From Chlorobium sp. (lineage in GTDB: Bacteria; Bacteroidota; Chlorobiia; Chlorobiales; Chlorobiaceae): a stretch of 13,425 bases of DNA. The DNA is taken from the NCBI GenBank assembly GCA_028278005.1, contig JANQFD010000053.1, forward strand, positions 1 through 13,425, in the 5' to 3' direction. Positions 7,210 to 13,069 of this stretch are shown here, piece by piece. Both the position numbers and the translations under genes were made by a program. Each line of letters begins with the position of its first letter. Position 1 is the first letter of the stretch. A model generated the notes under the pieces. It was not told the DNA's origin. It did no database searches and saw only the letters and a list, made by a program, of their open reading frames with translations.

Positions 7210-7686
7210 TTAACACTCCCTCCCCTTTCTCCTGCCGGCACCGCACCCCCCTTTTCTTGTCATGGCCGCTCCGCACGCCGGGCACTTCATGCTGCGGCAT
7301 GGCATTCCGGGACGATGTTGCACCTCGTGCCCGCATTTCGGGCAAACACAAAACTCTTTTTCCGTTCCCCTGCTTTTTTCGTCTTTCATAAAAACTCCTC
7401 CCTCGAATACTATTGATTTACCTAAAACAAAAGCCTCAGCGACCTTTTTGTGCGCCGAGTCAAGAATGCGGCCGAAAGTCTGTCGCGAAACATTCATTTT
7501 TTCAGCCGCGTCAGCCTGATAAAGACCCTCAAGATCAGCCAGCCGGATAGCCTCAAGCTCATCAACCGTCACGACAATTTCTTCAAGCCTGCCTCTTTGA
7601 ATCCCCTGGGGCTTGAAACAGCGAACTCTCGGAGTGTCTTCGACCCGCCGGCAACTTTTCGGTCTCCCTGTACGATTACGATTCAT
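7210..7686 (-). CDS. UPF0251 (DUF134) DNA-binding protein with C-terminal zinc ribbon
   Basis: This 158-residue protein opens with the UPF0251 signature RPKSCRRV...FKPQGI (8-29). It continues with VTVDELEAIRLADLEGLYQADAAEKMNVSR... (40-83), a sigma-like helix-turn-helix with recognition helix near 67-77. A short linker leads to a Cys-rich tail: CVCPKC (113-118), Cys130, CPAC (135-138), Cys148 and Cys158. This looks like a zinc ribbon or rubredoxin-like knuckle and would allow metal or redox sensing. UPF0251 members are often linked to NifX/NafY-type iron-cofactor proteins, but no such gene is seen here. It is the first gene of a leftward operon with the dehydrogenase, lipoprotein and UPF0158-like gene. 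Its promoter carries a palindrome also found upstream of osmC, so autoregulation is likely. The ribosome site is poor (AGG one base from ATG). Confidence 0.88.
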   Translation of the reverse strand: MNRNRTGRPKSCRRVEDTPRVRCFKPQGIQRGRLEEIVVTVDELEAIRLADLEGLYQADAAEKMNVSRQTFGRILDSAHKKVAEAFVLGKSIVFEGGVFMKDEKSRGTEKEFCVCPKCGHEVQHRPGMPCRSMKCPACGAAMTRKGGCGAGRRKGREC

Positions 7687-7691
7687 ACCTA

Positions 7692-7720
7692 ATTATAAGC
7701 ATATGCCCTTTATTCTGCAA
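7692..7720 (-). promoter_or_regulatory. UPF0251 gene promoter with GCATATGC operator-like palindrome (copy 1)
   Basis: Read leftward, TTGCAG (7715-7720) and a perfect TATAAT (7692-7697) are 17 bp apart. The predicted transcript start falls at or next to the ATG (7686), so the message may be leaderless. The 8-bp palindrome GCATATGC (7699-7706) sits in the spacer against the -10, a standard repressor position. The 14 bases 7693-7706 recur exactly at 9495-9508. Confidence 0.6.
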
Positions 7721-7774
7721 GAAAAATATGTTTTGATTGCATGGCAGCTTGACAGCAGGAAGAGGAGGGAAATG

Positions 7775-7807
7775 ATGGTAAAGATTTTCGGTCAAGGTCG
7801 TCTGTAA
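7775..7807 (+). other. Very short ORF with a perfect Shine-Dalgarno, possible gene remnant
   Basis: AGGAGGG at 7763-7769 is the best ribosome site in the window. It precedes two ATGs (7772 and 7775; spacing 2 and 5). The frame encodes only MVKIFGQGRL from the second ATG, then stops. The repeat-like palindrome begins 14 bases after the stop. This could be the head of a gene whose remainder was lost or replaced by the repeat, or a leader peptide. No family can be assigned. Confidence 0.3.
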
Positions 7808-7821
7808 ACCGTCGTGAGAAT

Positions 7822-7839
7822 GTCCCGACTTGTCGGGAC
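7822..7839. repeat. Perfect inverted repeat, probable intergenic palindromic element
   Basis: GTCCCGAC and GTCGGGAC are perfect 8-bp arms separated by TT. It lies downstream of the SLAC1-type channel gene. No T run follows on either strand, so it is not a standard intrinsic terminator. The following bases (to about 7893, including TCTGGATTCC and CGAAGCAATC) resemble words from dispersed bacterial intergenic repeats, suggesting a mosaic repeat. Confidence 0.6.
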
Positions 7840-7911
7840 GTCTGGATTCCGATCCCGATTTTATGGGGACAACGAAGCAATCAGGACTCCTTGCAGGTTT
7901 ATCGATGCCCT

Positions 7912-8928
7912 TCAGTCTTCTACACAGATCTCGGCATTAATGATCGCCTTCAGGGTCACGAATATGAGCATCACGATCACAAGTGTGAGCAACCCGAGTT
8001 CGAAGAGTGCAATATTCCTGAACAGCATATCCCCCGTCATATGCATCATCGCAACCGAAGCAAGTGTTTTTGCGGCCAGAGGGAAGGAATATGCCCACCA
8101 GGAGAGATAAAAATTGATCTTAGCGAGGATTTGTACTTTAAAAAGAATCAGAATAAACATGAAAAGCGAAAAATAGTAGAGAATCCTTGCAAACGCATCA
8201 GGCCCGACTCCATGCTCCATGAGACCTGCAAGTTTTGCATAAGCGATAAAACCGATGGCCGGTGGTGCAAAAAGAATAAAAAGCGTCGGGAGAAGCCTGT
8301 CGGGAATAGGCGAATAAAACATCATTCTGTAAAGAACTATCGTAAACAGGGCCATCCAGAACACAAGTCCCACCGAGAAAAAAAACCAGGATATCTCAAT
8401 GAAACCATGCGGTACACCGGCTATAGGCACAATGATCGAGCCGACGATAGGAATAAACCAGCCAGGAGTTACGTGCTCGATCTTGAAGTGCGTATGGCGC
8501 ATCCAGATGGAAATGATAATAATGGATGCCACAAACTGCAGGATGGTTCCGATAATCCAGAGGTAATAGGAAATGCCCATGTCCCTGTCGAGAAACACAA
8601 CACTGAGGACCAGAAAAACTTTTGCGATAAGCGGGAAAAAATTAACCTTGATCGGGTGGTTGAACTCTCTTTTTACCGCATCCGGATGTTTGAGCAGTTT
8701 TGTGAAATACACGACACCAACCAGCACAAAAAGTGCAATGGTAAAATAGACAAGCACGTTTGCAGGGCCCTCGAGCACGGGCAGAATACCTTCCCCGTTA
8801 TGACCGCCAACCTTCTGAACAGCCAGAGAAAAACCGGCCATTCCGAGTACGATTGCGAAAAAGGTAATATGAAAGTTCCTCAATCGTAACGTTGACTCAC
8901 GTTCAGGTGATACTGCGTTGCTGTTCAT
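7912..8928 (-). CDS. SLAC1/TehA-family anion channel or dicarboxylate/tellurite transporter
   Basis: This 338-residue protein has about ten predicted membrane helices, the length and layout of the TDT (tellurite-resistance/dicarboxylate transporter) family that includes HiTehA and plant SLAC1. The family-like start LRNFHITFFAIVLGMAGFSLA and the central TPGWFIPIVGSIIVP are visible, and the protein ends in a short acidic tail (EICVED). Relatives include anion channels and exporters of sulfite or C4-dicarboxylates. The ion carried here is unknown; sulfite or other sulfur anions would make sense in a green sulfur bacterium, but that is inference. It lies 39 bp downstream of osmC on the same strand and is probably co-transcribed from the osmC promoter. 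No clear Shine-Dalgarno is seen. A long open frame on the opposite strand is an antisense shadow. Confidence 0.88.
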   Translation of the reverse strand: MNSNAVSPERESTLRLRNFHITFFAIVLGMAGFSLAVQKVGGHNGEGILPVLEGPANVLVYFTIALFVLVGVVYFTKLLKHPDAVKREFNHPIKVNFFPLIAKVFLVLSVVFLDRDMGISYYLWIIGTILQFVASIIIISIWMRHTHFKIEHVTPGWFIPIVGSIIVPIAGVPHGFIEISWFFFSVGLVFWMALFTIVLYRMMFYSPIPDRLLPTLFILFAPPAIGFIAYAKLAGLMEHGVGPDAFARILYYFSLFMFILILFKVQILAKINFYLSWWAYSFPLAAKTLASVAMMHMTGDMLFRNIALFELGLLTLVIVMLIFVTLKAIINAEICVED

Positions 8929-8967
8929 GGTTTCAATTGTCGTTTTCTGTTAGAAAAAGATGAATTG

Positions 8968-9372
8968 CTATTGCGCTGCCACCCTAGTTGTCACCTCAAA
9001 AAACGGGGGGTCCTGAATATGTTTTTTAACTGCACAGAGATTGGCAACCTTGATCAGCGCATCTCGATATTTCTCCGGAAAATCATCCGGCAACTCTATG
9101 TCTATAGATATTTTGCCGATTCCGCTCCCGTCCTCTCTTCTGTGATGTGTTTGGACAATTCTTATGTCATCTGCAGGAAGATTTCTTTCCTGGCAGAATG
9201 AATACACATAGATTCCGGCACAGGTACCGATCGATGCAAGGAAAAGCGAAAAAGGTTCAGGAGCCGATCCTTCACCTCCGTTGCGAGACGACTGGTCAGT
9301 CCTGATAGTGAAACCACGGTATTCCGCATCGACCTTTTTTCCGCCTGCAAAAGAAATTATCATTTCGTTCAT
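8968..9372 (-). CDS. OsmC-family protein
   Basis: This 134-residue protein has the usual OsmC/YhfA length. The N-terminal half contains GEGSAPEPFSLFLASIGTCAGIYVYSFC with the first conserved Cys51, and the second conserved Cys113 is in NLCAVKKHI. In OsmC/Ohr proteins these two cysteines reduce hydroperoxides; YhfA-like members have poorly known substrates. Also visible are the beta-rich start (ISFAGGKKVDAEYRGFTIRTDQ) and the helix around FPEKYRDALIKVANLC. It is followed 39 bp later by the SLAC1-type channel. It is preceded by a promoter-like module with the GCATATGC palindrome shared with the UPF0251 gene. This hints at joint control, perhaps in response to oxidant or metal stress (inference). 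Confidence 0.88.
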   Translation of the reverse strand: MNEMIISFAGGKKVDAEYRGFTIRTDQSSRNGGEGSAPEPFSLFLASIGTCAGIYVYSFCQERNLPADDIRIVQTHHRREDGSGIGKISIDIELPDDFPEKYRDALIKVANLCAVKKHIQDPPFFEVTTRVAAQ

Positions 9373-9493
9373 ATGCCGCTAACTTTTAACAATTGTTTAT
9401 GATAACCGGATATTGTACGTCTGAATATGCATTATTTTCACTTGAAAACAAGACAAACGAACATCTTGACAGAATCAGTCATAATCAAAATTA

Positions 9494-9522
9494 TTTATAA
9501 GCATATGCTCATTATAAAACAA
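9494..9522 (-). promoter_or_regulatory. osmC-channel promoter with GCATATGC operator-like palindrome (copy 2)
   Basis: Read leftward, TTGTTT (9517-9522) and TATAAA (9494-9499) are 17 bp apart, the same layout as at the UPF0251 promoter. The palindrome GCATATGC (9501-9508) again abuts the -10. A second possible -10, TATAAT (9511-9516), lies just upstream of the palindrome. The predicted leader to the osmC ATG is about 115 nt. Confidence 0.5.
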
Positions 9523-9541
9523 CAAAAAAAAGCTCGACACA

Positions 9542-10300
9542 TTATTGCATGATGAATTGTCCTGCAAAAAACACACCCGCACACCATACCATCACCTCGG
9601 TGATCTCGCTCGAAGCACCAAGAACATCACCGGTTACTCCCCTGATTTTTTTCATACTCATAAAACCTGCAATACCTGAACTCATCATGGAGATTAAAAG
9701 AGCAATTCCCGAAAACACAAGGTTAGCGTTTGAAACCGTCAGCAAAGCTGCGACGGAAAATGACAAAGCGAGAAGCACATGAGAAATTCCCGCACCTTTG
9801 ACAAAACCGGAAGCTGTACCACCTTCTTTGCGTGCATAGGGAAGTGTTGAAGCGAGGAAAACCTGAACAAGGCGCGCAAGCATGATCCCGGAAACGATCC
9901 AGGAATACAAATCCTGTGCAAGAAGTTCAACAAGGAGTATCCACTTGAAAAGGATAAGCAGGATCAAGGCCGTTACTCCGAATGAACCCACAGCAGGATC
10001 TTTCATGATACGCAGACGTGCCTCGACACTCCCGCCGCCGAAAAATCCATCGGCAACATCGGCAAAACCGTCGGCATGCATTCCCCTTGTCATAATAATC
10101 CCTGTAAACAGCACCGCAGCTGCAGCAATTTCGTTACCGAAAACAATCACAATCAGGTAACCGGCTACAGCCTGTATTGCACCGAGCAGAAGACCAACCG
10201 CGGGAAACCAGTAGAGAGCCTGGCTGAAATGGTCAGTATCTTTTCCCGGCACCCTCAGCAGTGTCAATGTTCGTAATGCTGTTACAAGTCCCCTCAACAT
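9542..10300 (-). CDS. cobS: Adenosylcobinamide-GDP ribazoletransferase (cobalamin synthase)
   Basis: This 252-residue membrane enzyme has the family length. It joins activated adenosylcobinamide-GDP to alpha-ribazole (or its phosphate) at the cytoplasmic membrane, the last assembly step of cobalamin. The conserved acidic Mg2+-binding motif GMHADGFADVADGF spans 73-86, and RIMKDPAVGSFG spans 97-108. About six to seven hydrophobic helices follow, and a conserved RGVTGDVLGASSEITE is near the end. The start overlaps the end of the alpha/beta hydrolase gene by 7 bp, suggesting coupling in a cobU-cobT-hydrolase-cobS operon. Leftward of its stop is a T-rich run but no clear stem, so no terminator is called. 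Confidence 0.96.
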   Translation of the reverse strand: MLRGLVTALRTLTLLRVPGKDTDHFSQALYWFPAVGLLLGAIQAVAGYLIVIVFGNEIAAAAVLFTGIIMTRGMHADGFADVADGFFGGGSVEARLRIMKDPAVGSFGVTALILLILFKWILLVELLAQDLYSWIVSGIMLARLVQVFLASTLPYARKEGGTASGFVKGAGISHVLLALSFSVAALLTVSNANLVFSGIALLISMMSSGIAGFMSMKKIRGVTGDVLGASSEITEVMVWCAGVFFAGQFIMQ

Positions 10301-11187
10301 CCGGCATCATATTTTTTGAGAAAAGAAGCAACTGATGCAACAAATGCATCCGGCGTCTCCTCCTGAGGCAAATGGCCGCAATCAGGAATAATCTCGAGCT
10401 CGGCTCCCGGTATTTGTCCGGCAAGCCTGACGCTTTCCTCTGTCTTGACCGTCAAGTCATGCTCACCGGTTATAACAAGAGCAGGTATTTTCAGACCGGA
10501 AAGTTTTTCTTCAAGACCCAGATGATGGGTTTCGAGAAACAGCTCCCAGAAGGCTCTCGACCAGTCCCCGATCATAAGGTCATTTCTGAATGCTGCAAGC
10601 GTTTCATCACCGAGCAACGACTTGTTGTGCCAAAAACCGCGGATGTTCCGGTCGTACAGACGTGTAATCAGAAACTTCATAAGTCGTGAAAATACAGGGC
10701 TCATGCTTTTTAGCACTGGTTTCATGAAAGCAGGCACCTCGCTGGCAGCATAACCACTGTAAATCATTGCCCCGGCAAGTACGATCCCTCTCACATGCTG
10801 TGGATGTCGCAACGCTGTCAGCAAAGCCAGAGTCCCTCCGGTGGAATTACCGATAAGTACGGCATTCTCATATCCGGCTTCCTGAATAAGCTGCACCACA
10901 AGATCGCATTGGGCTTCAGGTGCATAACATGCATTATTTTCGGCTGATGGAACGGGACGAGAGGTCAAGCCGAAGGCCGGACGGTCGAAAACCAGCACCG
11001 TTGTCTCTTCAGATAGTGGCCGGATAACATAACGCCATGAACGTATGCTGAGAAAACTGCCGTGAAGCAGCACTATCAAATGCTCACCCTTACCGTAGAT
11101 CTTGTAGTGAACCCTGAATCCTCCCGATTCGAAGAACCGGCTGTCGGCATCTGCAAACTTTTCCTGGAGTTGTTGAAACGAATTCAT
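10294..11187 (-). CDS. Alpha/beta-hydrolase inside the cobalamin operon
   Basis: This 297-residue protein has the standard alpha/beta-hydrolase fold. The oxyanion-hole motif LLHGS is at 40-44, the nucleophile elbow is GNSTGG with Ser115, the acid is probably Asp244 (ITGEHD), and His272 is in DCGHLPQEE. A helical cap lies between about 140 and 220. The stretch FDRPAFGLTSRP (67-78) resembles uncharacterised plastid and cyanobacterial-type hydrolases. It has no signal peptide and is probably cytoplasmic. It lies between cobT (18 bp upstream) and cobS (7-bp overlap), so it is expressed with nucleotide-loop assembly. A serine hydrolase is not expected in that pathway and would not replace the CobC phosphatase chemically. 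The substrate is unknown. Confidence 0.88.
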   Translation of the reverse strand: MNSFQQLQEKFADADSRFFESGGFRVHYKIYGKGEHLIVLLHGSFLSIRSWRYVIRPLSEETTVLVFDRPAFGLTSRPVPSAENNACYAPEAQCDLVVQLIQEAGYENAVLIGNSTGGTLALLTALRHPQHVRGIVLAGAMIYSGYAASEVPAFMKPVLKSMSPVFSRLMKFLITRLYDRNIRGFWHNKSLLGDETLAAFRNDLMIGDWSRAFWELFLETHHLGLEEKLSGLKIPALVITGEHDLTVKTEESVRLAGQIPGAELEIIPDCGHLPQEETPDAFVASVASFLKKYDAGC

Positions 11188-11205
11188 GACAATAATTGCG
11201 AGACC

Positions 11206-12264
11206 CTATTGTTTTTCCGAAACCCTGGCTGAGCTGAACGTAGCCATTTCATTATATATTTTCACGGCCCCCTCGATAACCTGCATGGCCAGTGCCGCAC
11301 CGGTTCCCTCACCAAGTCGCAGATCGAGGTCAAGAATAGGTCGTGCTCCTATTTTGCTCATGATTCTCTTGTGTCCTTGCTCGTTGGAAAGATGACTGAA
11401 AAAAAGATAGTCACTCACCTTGCATGATAACTTCATAGCGGTTACAGCACCTGCCGATGAGATAAATCCGTCAACCACCACAGGCATTCCGACTGAAGCC
11501 GCGCCGAGTATAAGGCCGCAAATTCCCGCAATTTCCAGTCCCCCGATCGATGAAAGTACGTCCAGGGGTGTAGCAAGATTATTACCGTTGACTTCTATGG
11601 CCCGTTTAATCACCGATATCTTGTGATCAAGTTTTTCGTTGTCAATTCCGGTCCCCCTTCCGGTTATCGACTCGACCGGAAGATCGAGCAAAACCGCAAA
11701 CAAAGCTGTCGCAGGCGTTGTATTGGCGATCCCCATTTCACCGGTTGCAAGGAGGTGGTAACCATCCGCATGTGCCTCTCTGGCTAAAGATACCCCGATC
11801 ATTACCGCCTGCAGAGTTTCATCCAGGCTCATTGCAGGACCTTTCGCGATATTGGAAGAAGCTTTCCGTACTTTCCTCTGCCTCAGGCCGGGATGATCGG
11901 GAAAATCATGATTTACCCCTATATCGACCACATCGAGATCTGCCCCTGCATGCCGGGTAAGCACGTTTATCGCTGCTCCCCCGTTAAGCATATTATAAAC
12001 CATCTGCGGCGTCACTTCCGCCGGAAAAGCGGAAACGCCCTCCTCGGCAACCCCATGGTCCGCGGCGAAACAAAAGACTTTTTTCTTTTCGAGAACGGGT
12101 CTGCTTGTACCGGCAGCTACGGCAAACTTCATTGCAACCTCTTCCAGACGCCCGAGGCTTCCCTGAGGTTTTGTCAGATCGTCAAGATGAGCCTGAATTT
12201 CCCCGGTCAATGCATTGTCTACCGGTCCGATGCCGGAAAGAATGCTCTGAAATTCTTCGTACAT
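11206..12264 (-). CDS. cobT: Nicotinate-nucleotide--dimethylbenzimidazole phosphoribosyltransferase
   Basis: This 352-residue protein has the family length. It transfers ribose phosphate from nicotinate mononucleotide to the lower-ligand base, giving alpha-ribazole phosphate for CobS. Visible motifs are LTKPQGSLGRLE (30-41), the base-site segment AADHGVAEEGVSAFP (68-82), GEMGIANTTPA (about 174-184), GRGTGID (near 205), and DLRLGEGTGAAL near the end. Glu319 there matches the catalytic Glu317 of Salmonella CobT. It starts 69 bp after cobU, a spacer that carries a direct repeat and a palindrome, and it has no clear Shine-Dalgarno. The base used cannot be told from sequence alone. Confidence 0.97.
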   Translation of the reverse strand: MYEEFQSILSGIGPVDNALTGEIQAHLDDLTKPQGSLGRLEEVAMKFAVAAGTSRPVLEKKKVFCFAADHGVAEEGVSAFPAEVTPQMVYNMLNGGAAINVLTRHAGADLDVVDIGVNHDFPDHPGLRQRKVRKASSNIAKGPAMSLDETLQAVMIGVSLAREAHADGYHLLATGEMGIANTTPATALFAVLLDLPVESITGRGTGIDNEKLDHKISVIKRAIEVNGNNLATPLDVLSSIGGLEIAGICGLILGAASVGMPVVVDGFISSAGAVTAMKLSCKVSDYLFFSHLSNEQGHKRIMSKIGARPILDLDLRLGEGTGAALAMQVIEGAVKIYNEMATFSSARVSEKQ

Positions 12265-12267
12265 GGA

Positions 12268-12301
12268 TGTATAATCGTTTATAGATAATGTGTAATCGTT
12301 T
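12268..12301. repeat. Tandem direct repeat just upstream of cobT
   Basis: TGTATAATCGTTT (12268-12280) and TGTGTAATCGTTT (12289-12301) differ at one of 13 bases and are 21 bp apart, two turns of the helix. The nearer copy is 3 bp from the cobT ATG. A duplication or a protein/RNA binding site in the cobU-cobT spacer is possible. Confidence 0.6.
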
Positions 12302-12312
12302 TCCCGTCCTGA

Positions 12313-12335
12313 AATAGTCGACAGCTGTCGCTATT
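12313..12335. repeat. Palindrome at the cobU end
   Basis: CGACAGCTGTCG (12319-12330) is a perfect 12-bp palindrome extended by AATAG and CTATT, with one bulged base. It overlaps the cobU stop codon. In RNA it would make a strong hairpin. No T run follows, so RNA stabilisation, processing or attenuation is likelier than simple termination. Confidence 0.6.
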
Positions 12336-12849
12336 ATTTCAATCTCATCGGAATGCCGCTGCAGAGAAACCATGCCTCGGTTGCAATCTTTGCCACCTGC
12401 TGATTGATACTGCCGGCTATATCGCGAAACTCTCTTGCCATGGCATTGTCAGGCACAATTCCCATTCCGACTTCATTGGATACGAGAATGCAGTTAGAAT
12501 GATGATTTTGCAGAGCATCAGTAAAGCGCTCGACATAGGTCATAACCTTTTTTCTTGATTCCTGTTTGTAGAGAAGGTTTCCGGCCCAGACCGTGAGACA
12601 ATCAACAATGACAATGTCTATATCCTTTGGAATTTCCCGTAAGACCATGTCTATATGCAGAGGTTCCTCAAGGGTTAAAAAACCGGCACCGCGCTCCTCC
12701 CTGTGCTTCTGAACCCTTGCAGCCATTTCCTCATCAAACGTTTCTGCTGTAGCAAGAAAGGCCTTTTTTCCATAACGTTCGGCGCACTGCAGAGCAAATG
12801 CACTTTTGCCGCTTCGCGCCCCACCTGTAAGAAAAATTATGTCTTTCAT
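12334..12849 (-). CDS. cobU: Bifunctional adenosylcobinamide kinase / adenosylcobinamide-phosphate guanylyltransferase
   Basis: This 171-residue protein has the family length (CobU in enterobacteria, CobP in the aerobic pathway). It phosphorylates adenosylcobinamide and then adds GMP, giving the GDP-activated substrate of CobS. The P-loop is GGARSGKS (9-16). His49 in KHREERG is probably the guanylylated histidine (His46 in Salmonella). VDCLTVWAGNLL holds the Walker B region, and SNEVGMGIVPDN with REFRDIAGSINQQVA is the conserved C-terminal part. It is the first gene of the leftward cobalamin operon. The ribosome site is weak. The upstream spacer is treated as a separate leader entry. Confidence 0.97.
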   Translation of the reverse strand: MKDIIFLTGGARSGKSAFALQCAERYGKKAFLATAETFDEEMAARVQKHREERGAGFLTLEEPLHIDMVLREIPKDIDIVIVDCLTVWAGNLLYKQESRKKVMTYVERFTDALQNHHSNCILVSNEVGMGIVPDNAMAREFRDIAGSINQQVAKIATEAWFLCSGIPMRLK

Positions 12850-13020
12850 ATTCTGTCATATCTCTAAGTATTCCTTGTAGTCACCTCCCGCCAGACGTTA
12901 CAGATCCTGTGGGCCAACCGGGTATCCGATCGATCCGCGGTCGATCAACATAGGGGTTTACCGGAAAAACAGAAAACTTTGAAGAGTTTTTTTGAATTGA
13001 AACAATAATTAAGTAAAATA
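12850..13020 (-). promoter_or_regulatory. Long structured leader of the cobalamin operon, no recognised riboswitch
   Basis: The spacer to the divergent gene is 220 bp. On the cobU strand a stem with arms GATCGA and TCGATC (12928-12946, loop containing CCGCGG) sits inside outer arms CCGGTA and TACCCGG. A small ACAG/CTGT stem follows at about 12900-12910. I found no B12-box word such as GCCACTG, so no cobalamin riboswitch is called. A leftward -35-like TTGATA lies at about 13039-13044, but the -10 spacing is poor. The extent of the leader is an estimate. Confidence 0.35.
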
Positions 13021-13028
13021 TCATAGGC

Positions 13029-13059
13029 TTGGAACATTCTATCAACCCCTGATTATACT
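13029..13059 (+). promoter_or_regulatory. Possible promoter of the right-edge gene
   Basis: TTGGAA (13029-13034) and TATACT (13054-13059) are 19 bp apart, longer than ideal. The -10 ends 10 bp before the ATG at 13070, and no Shine-Dalgarno is present, so a nearly leaderless message is predicted. Confidence 0.35.
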
Positions 13060-13069
13060 ATACATTTCA

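Noticed and set aside
7822..7839. Perfect inverted repeat as a Rho-independent terminator of the channel gene
   Set aside because: The stem is strong, but no T run follows on either strand and the loop is only 2 bases; a repeat element fits better.
7891..8889. Plus-strand open frame of 332 codons opposite the SLAC1-type channel
   Set aside because: It lies wholly antisense to a well-supported membrane protein. Its product is very rich in His, Lys, Arg and Asn with no domain, as expected from the complement of hydrophobic codons.
9438..9482. 14-codon ORF (MTDSVKMFVCLVFK) between the osmC promoter and osmC, minus strand
   Set aside because: It is very short, with no ribosome site and no sign of selection; it is most likely untranslated leader.
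9519..9545. T-rich run after cobS as an intrinsic terminator
   Set aside because: Eight T residues follow the cobS end on the minus strand, but no stable stem precedes them.
12850..13069. Cobalamin riboswitch upstream of cobU
   Set aside because: I looked for the B12-box and related conserved words on the cobU strand and did not find them. A covariance-model search would be decisive.
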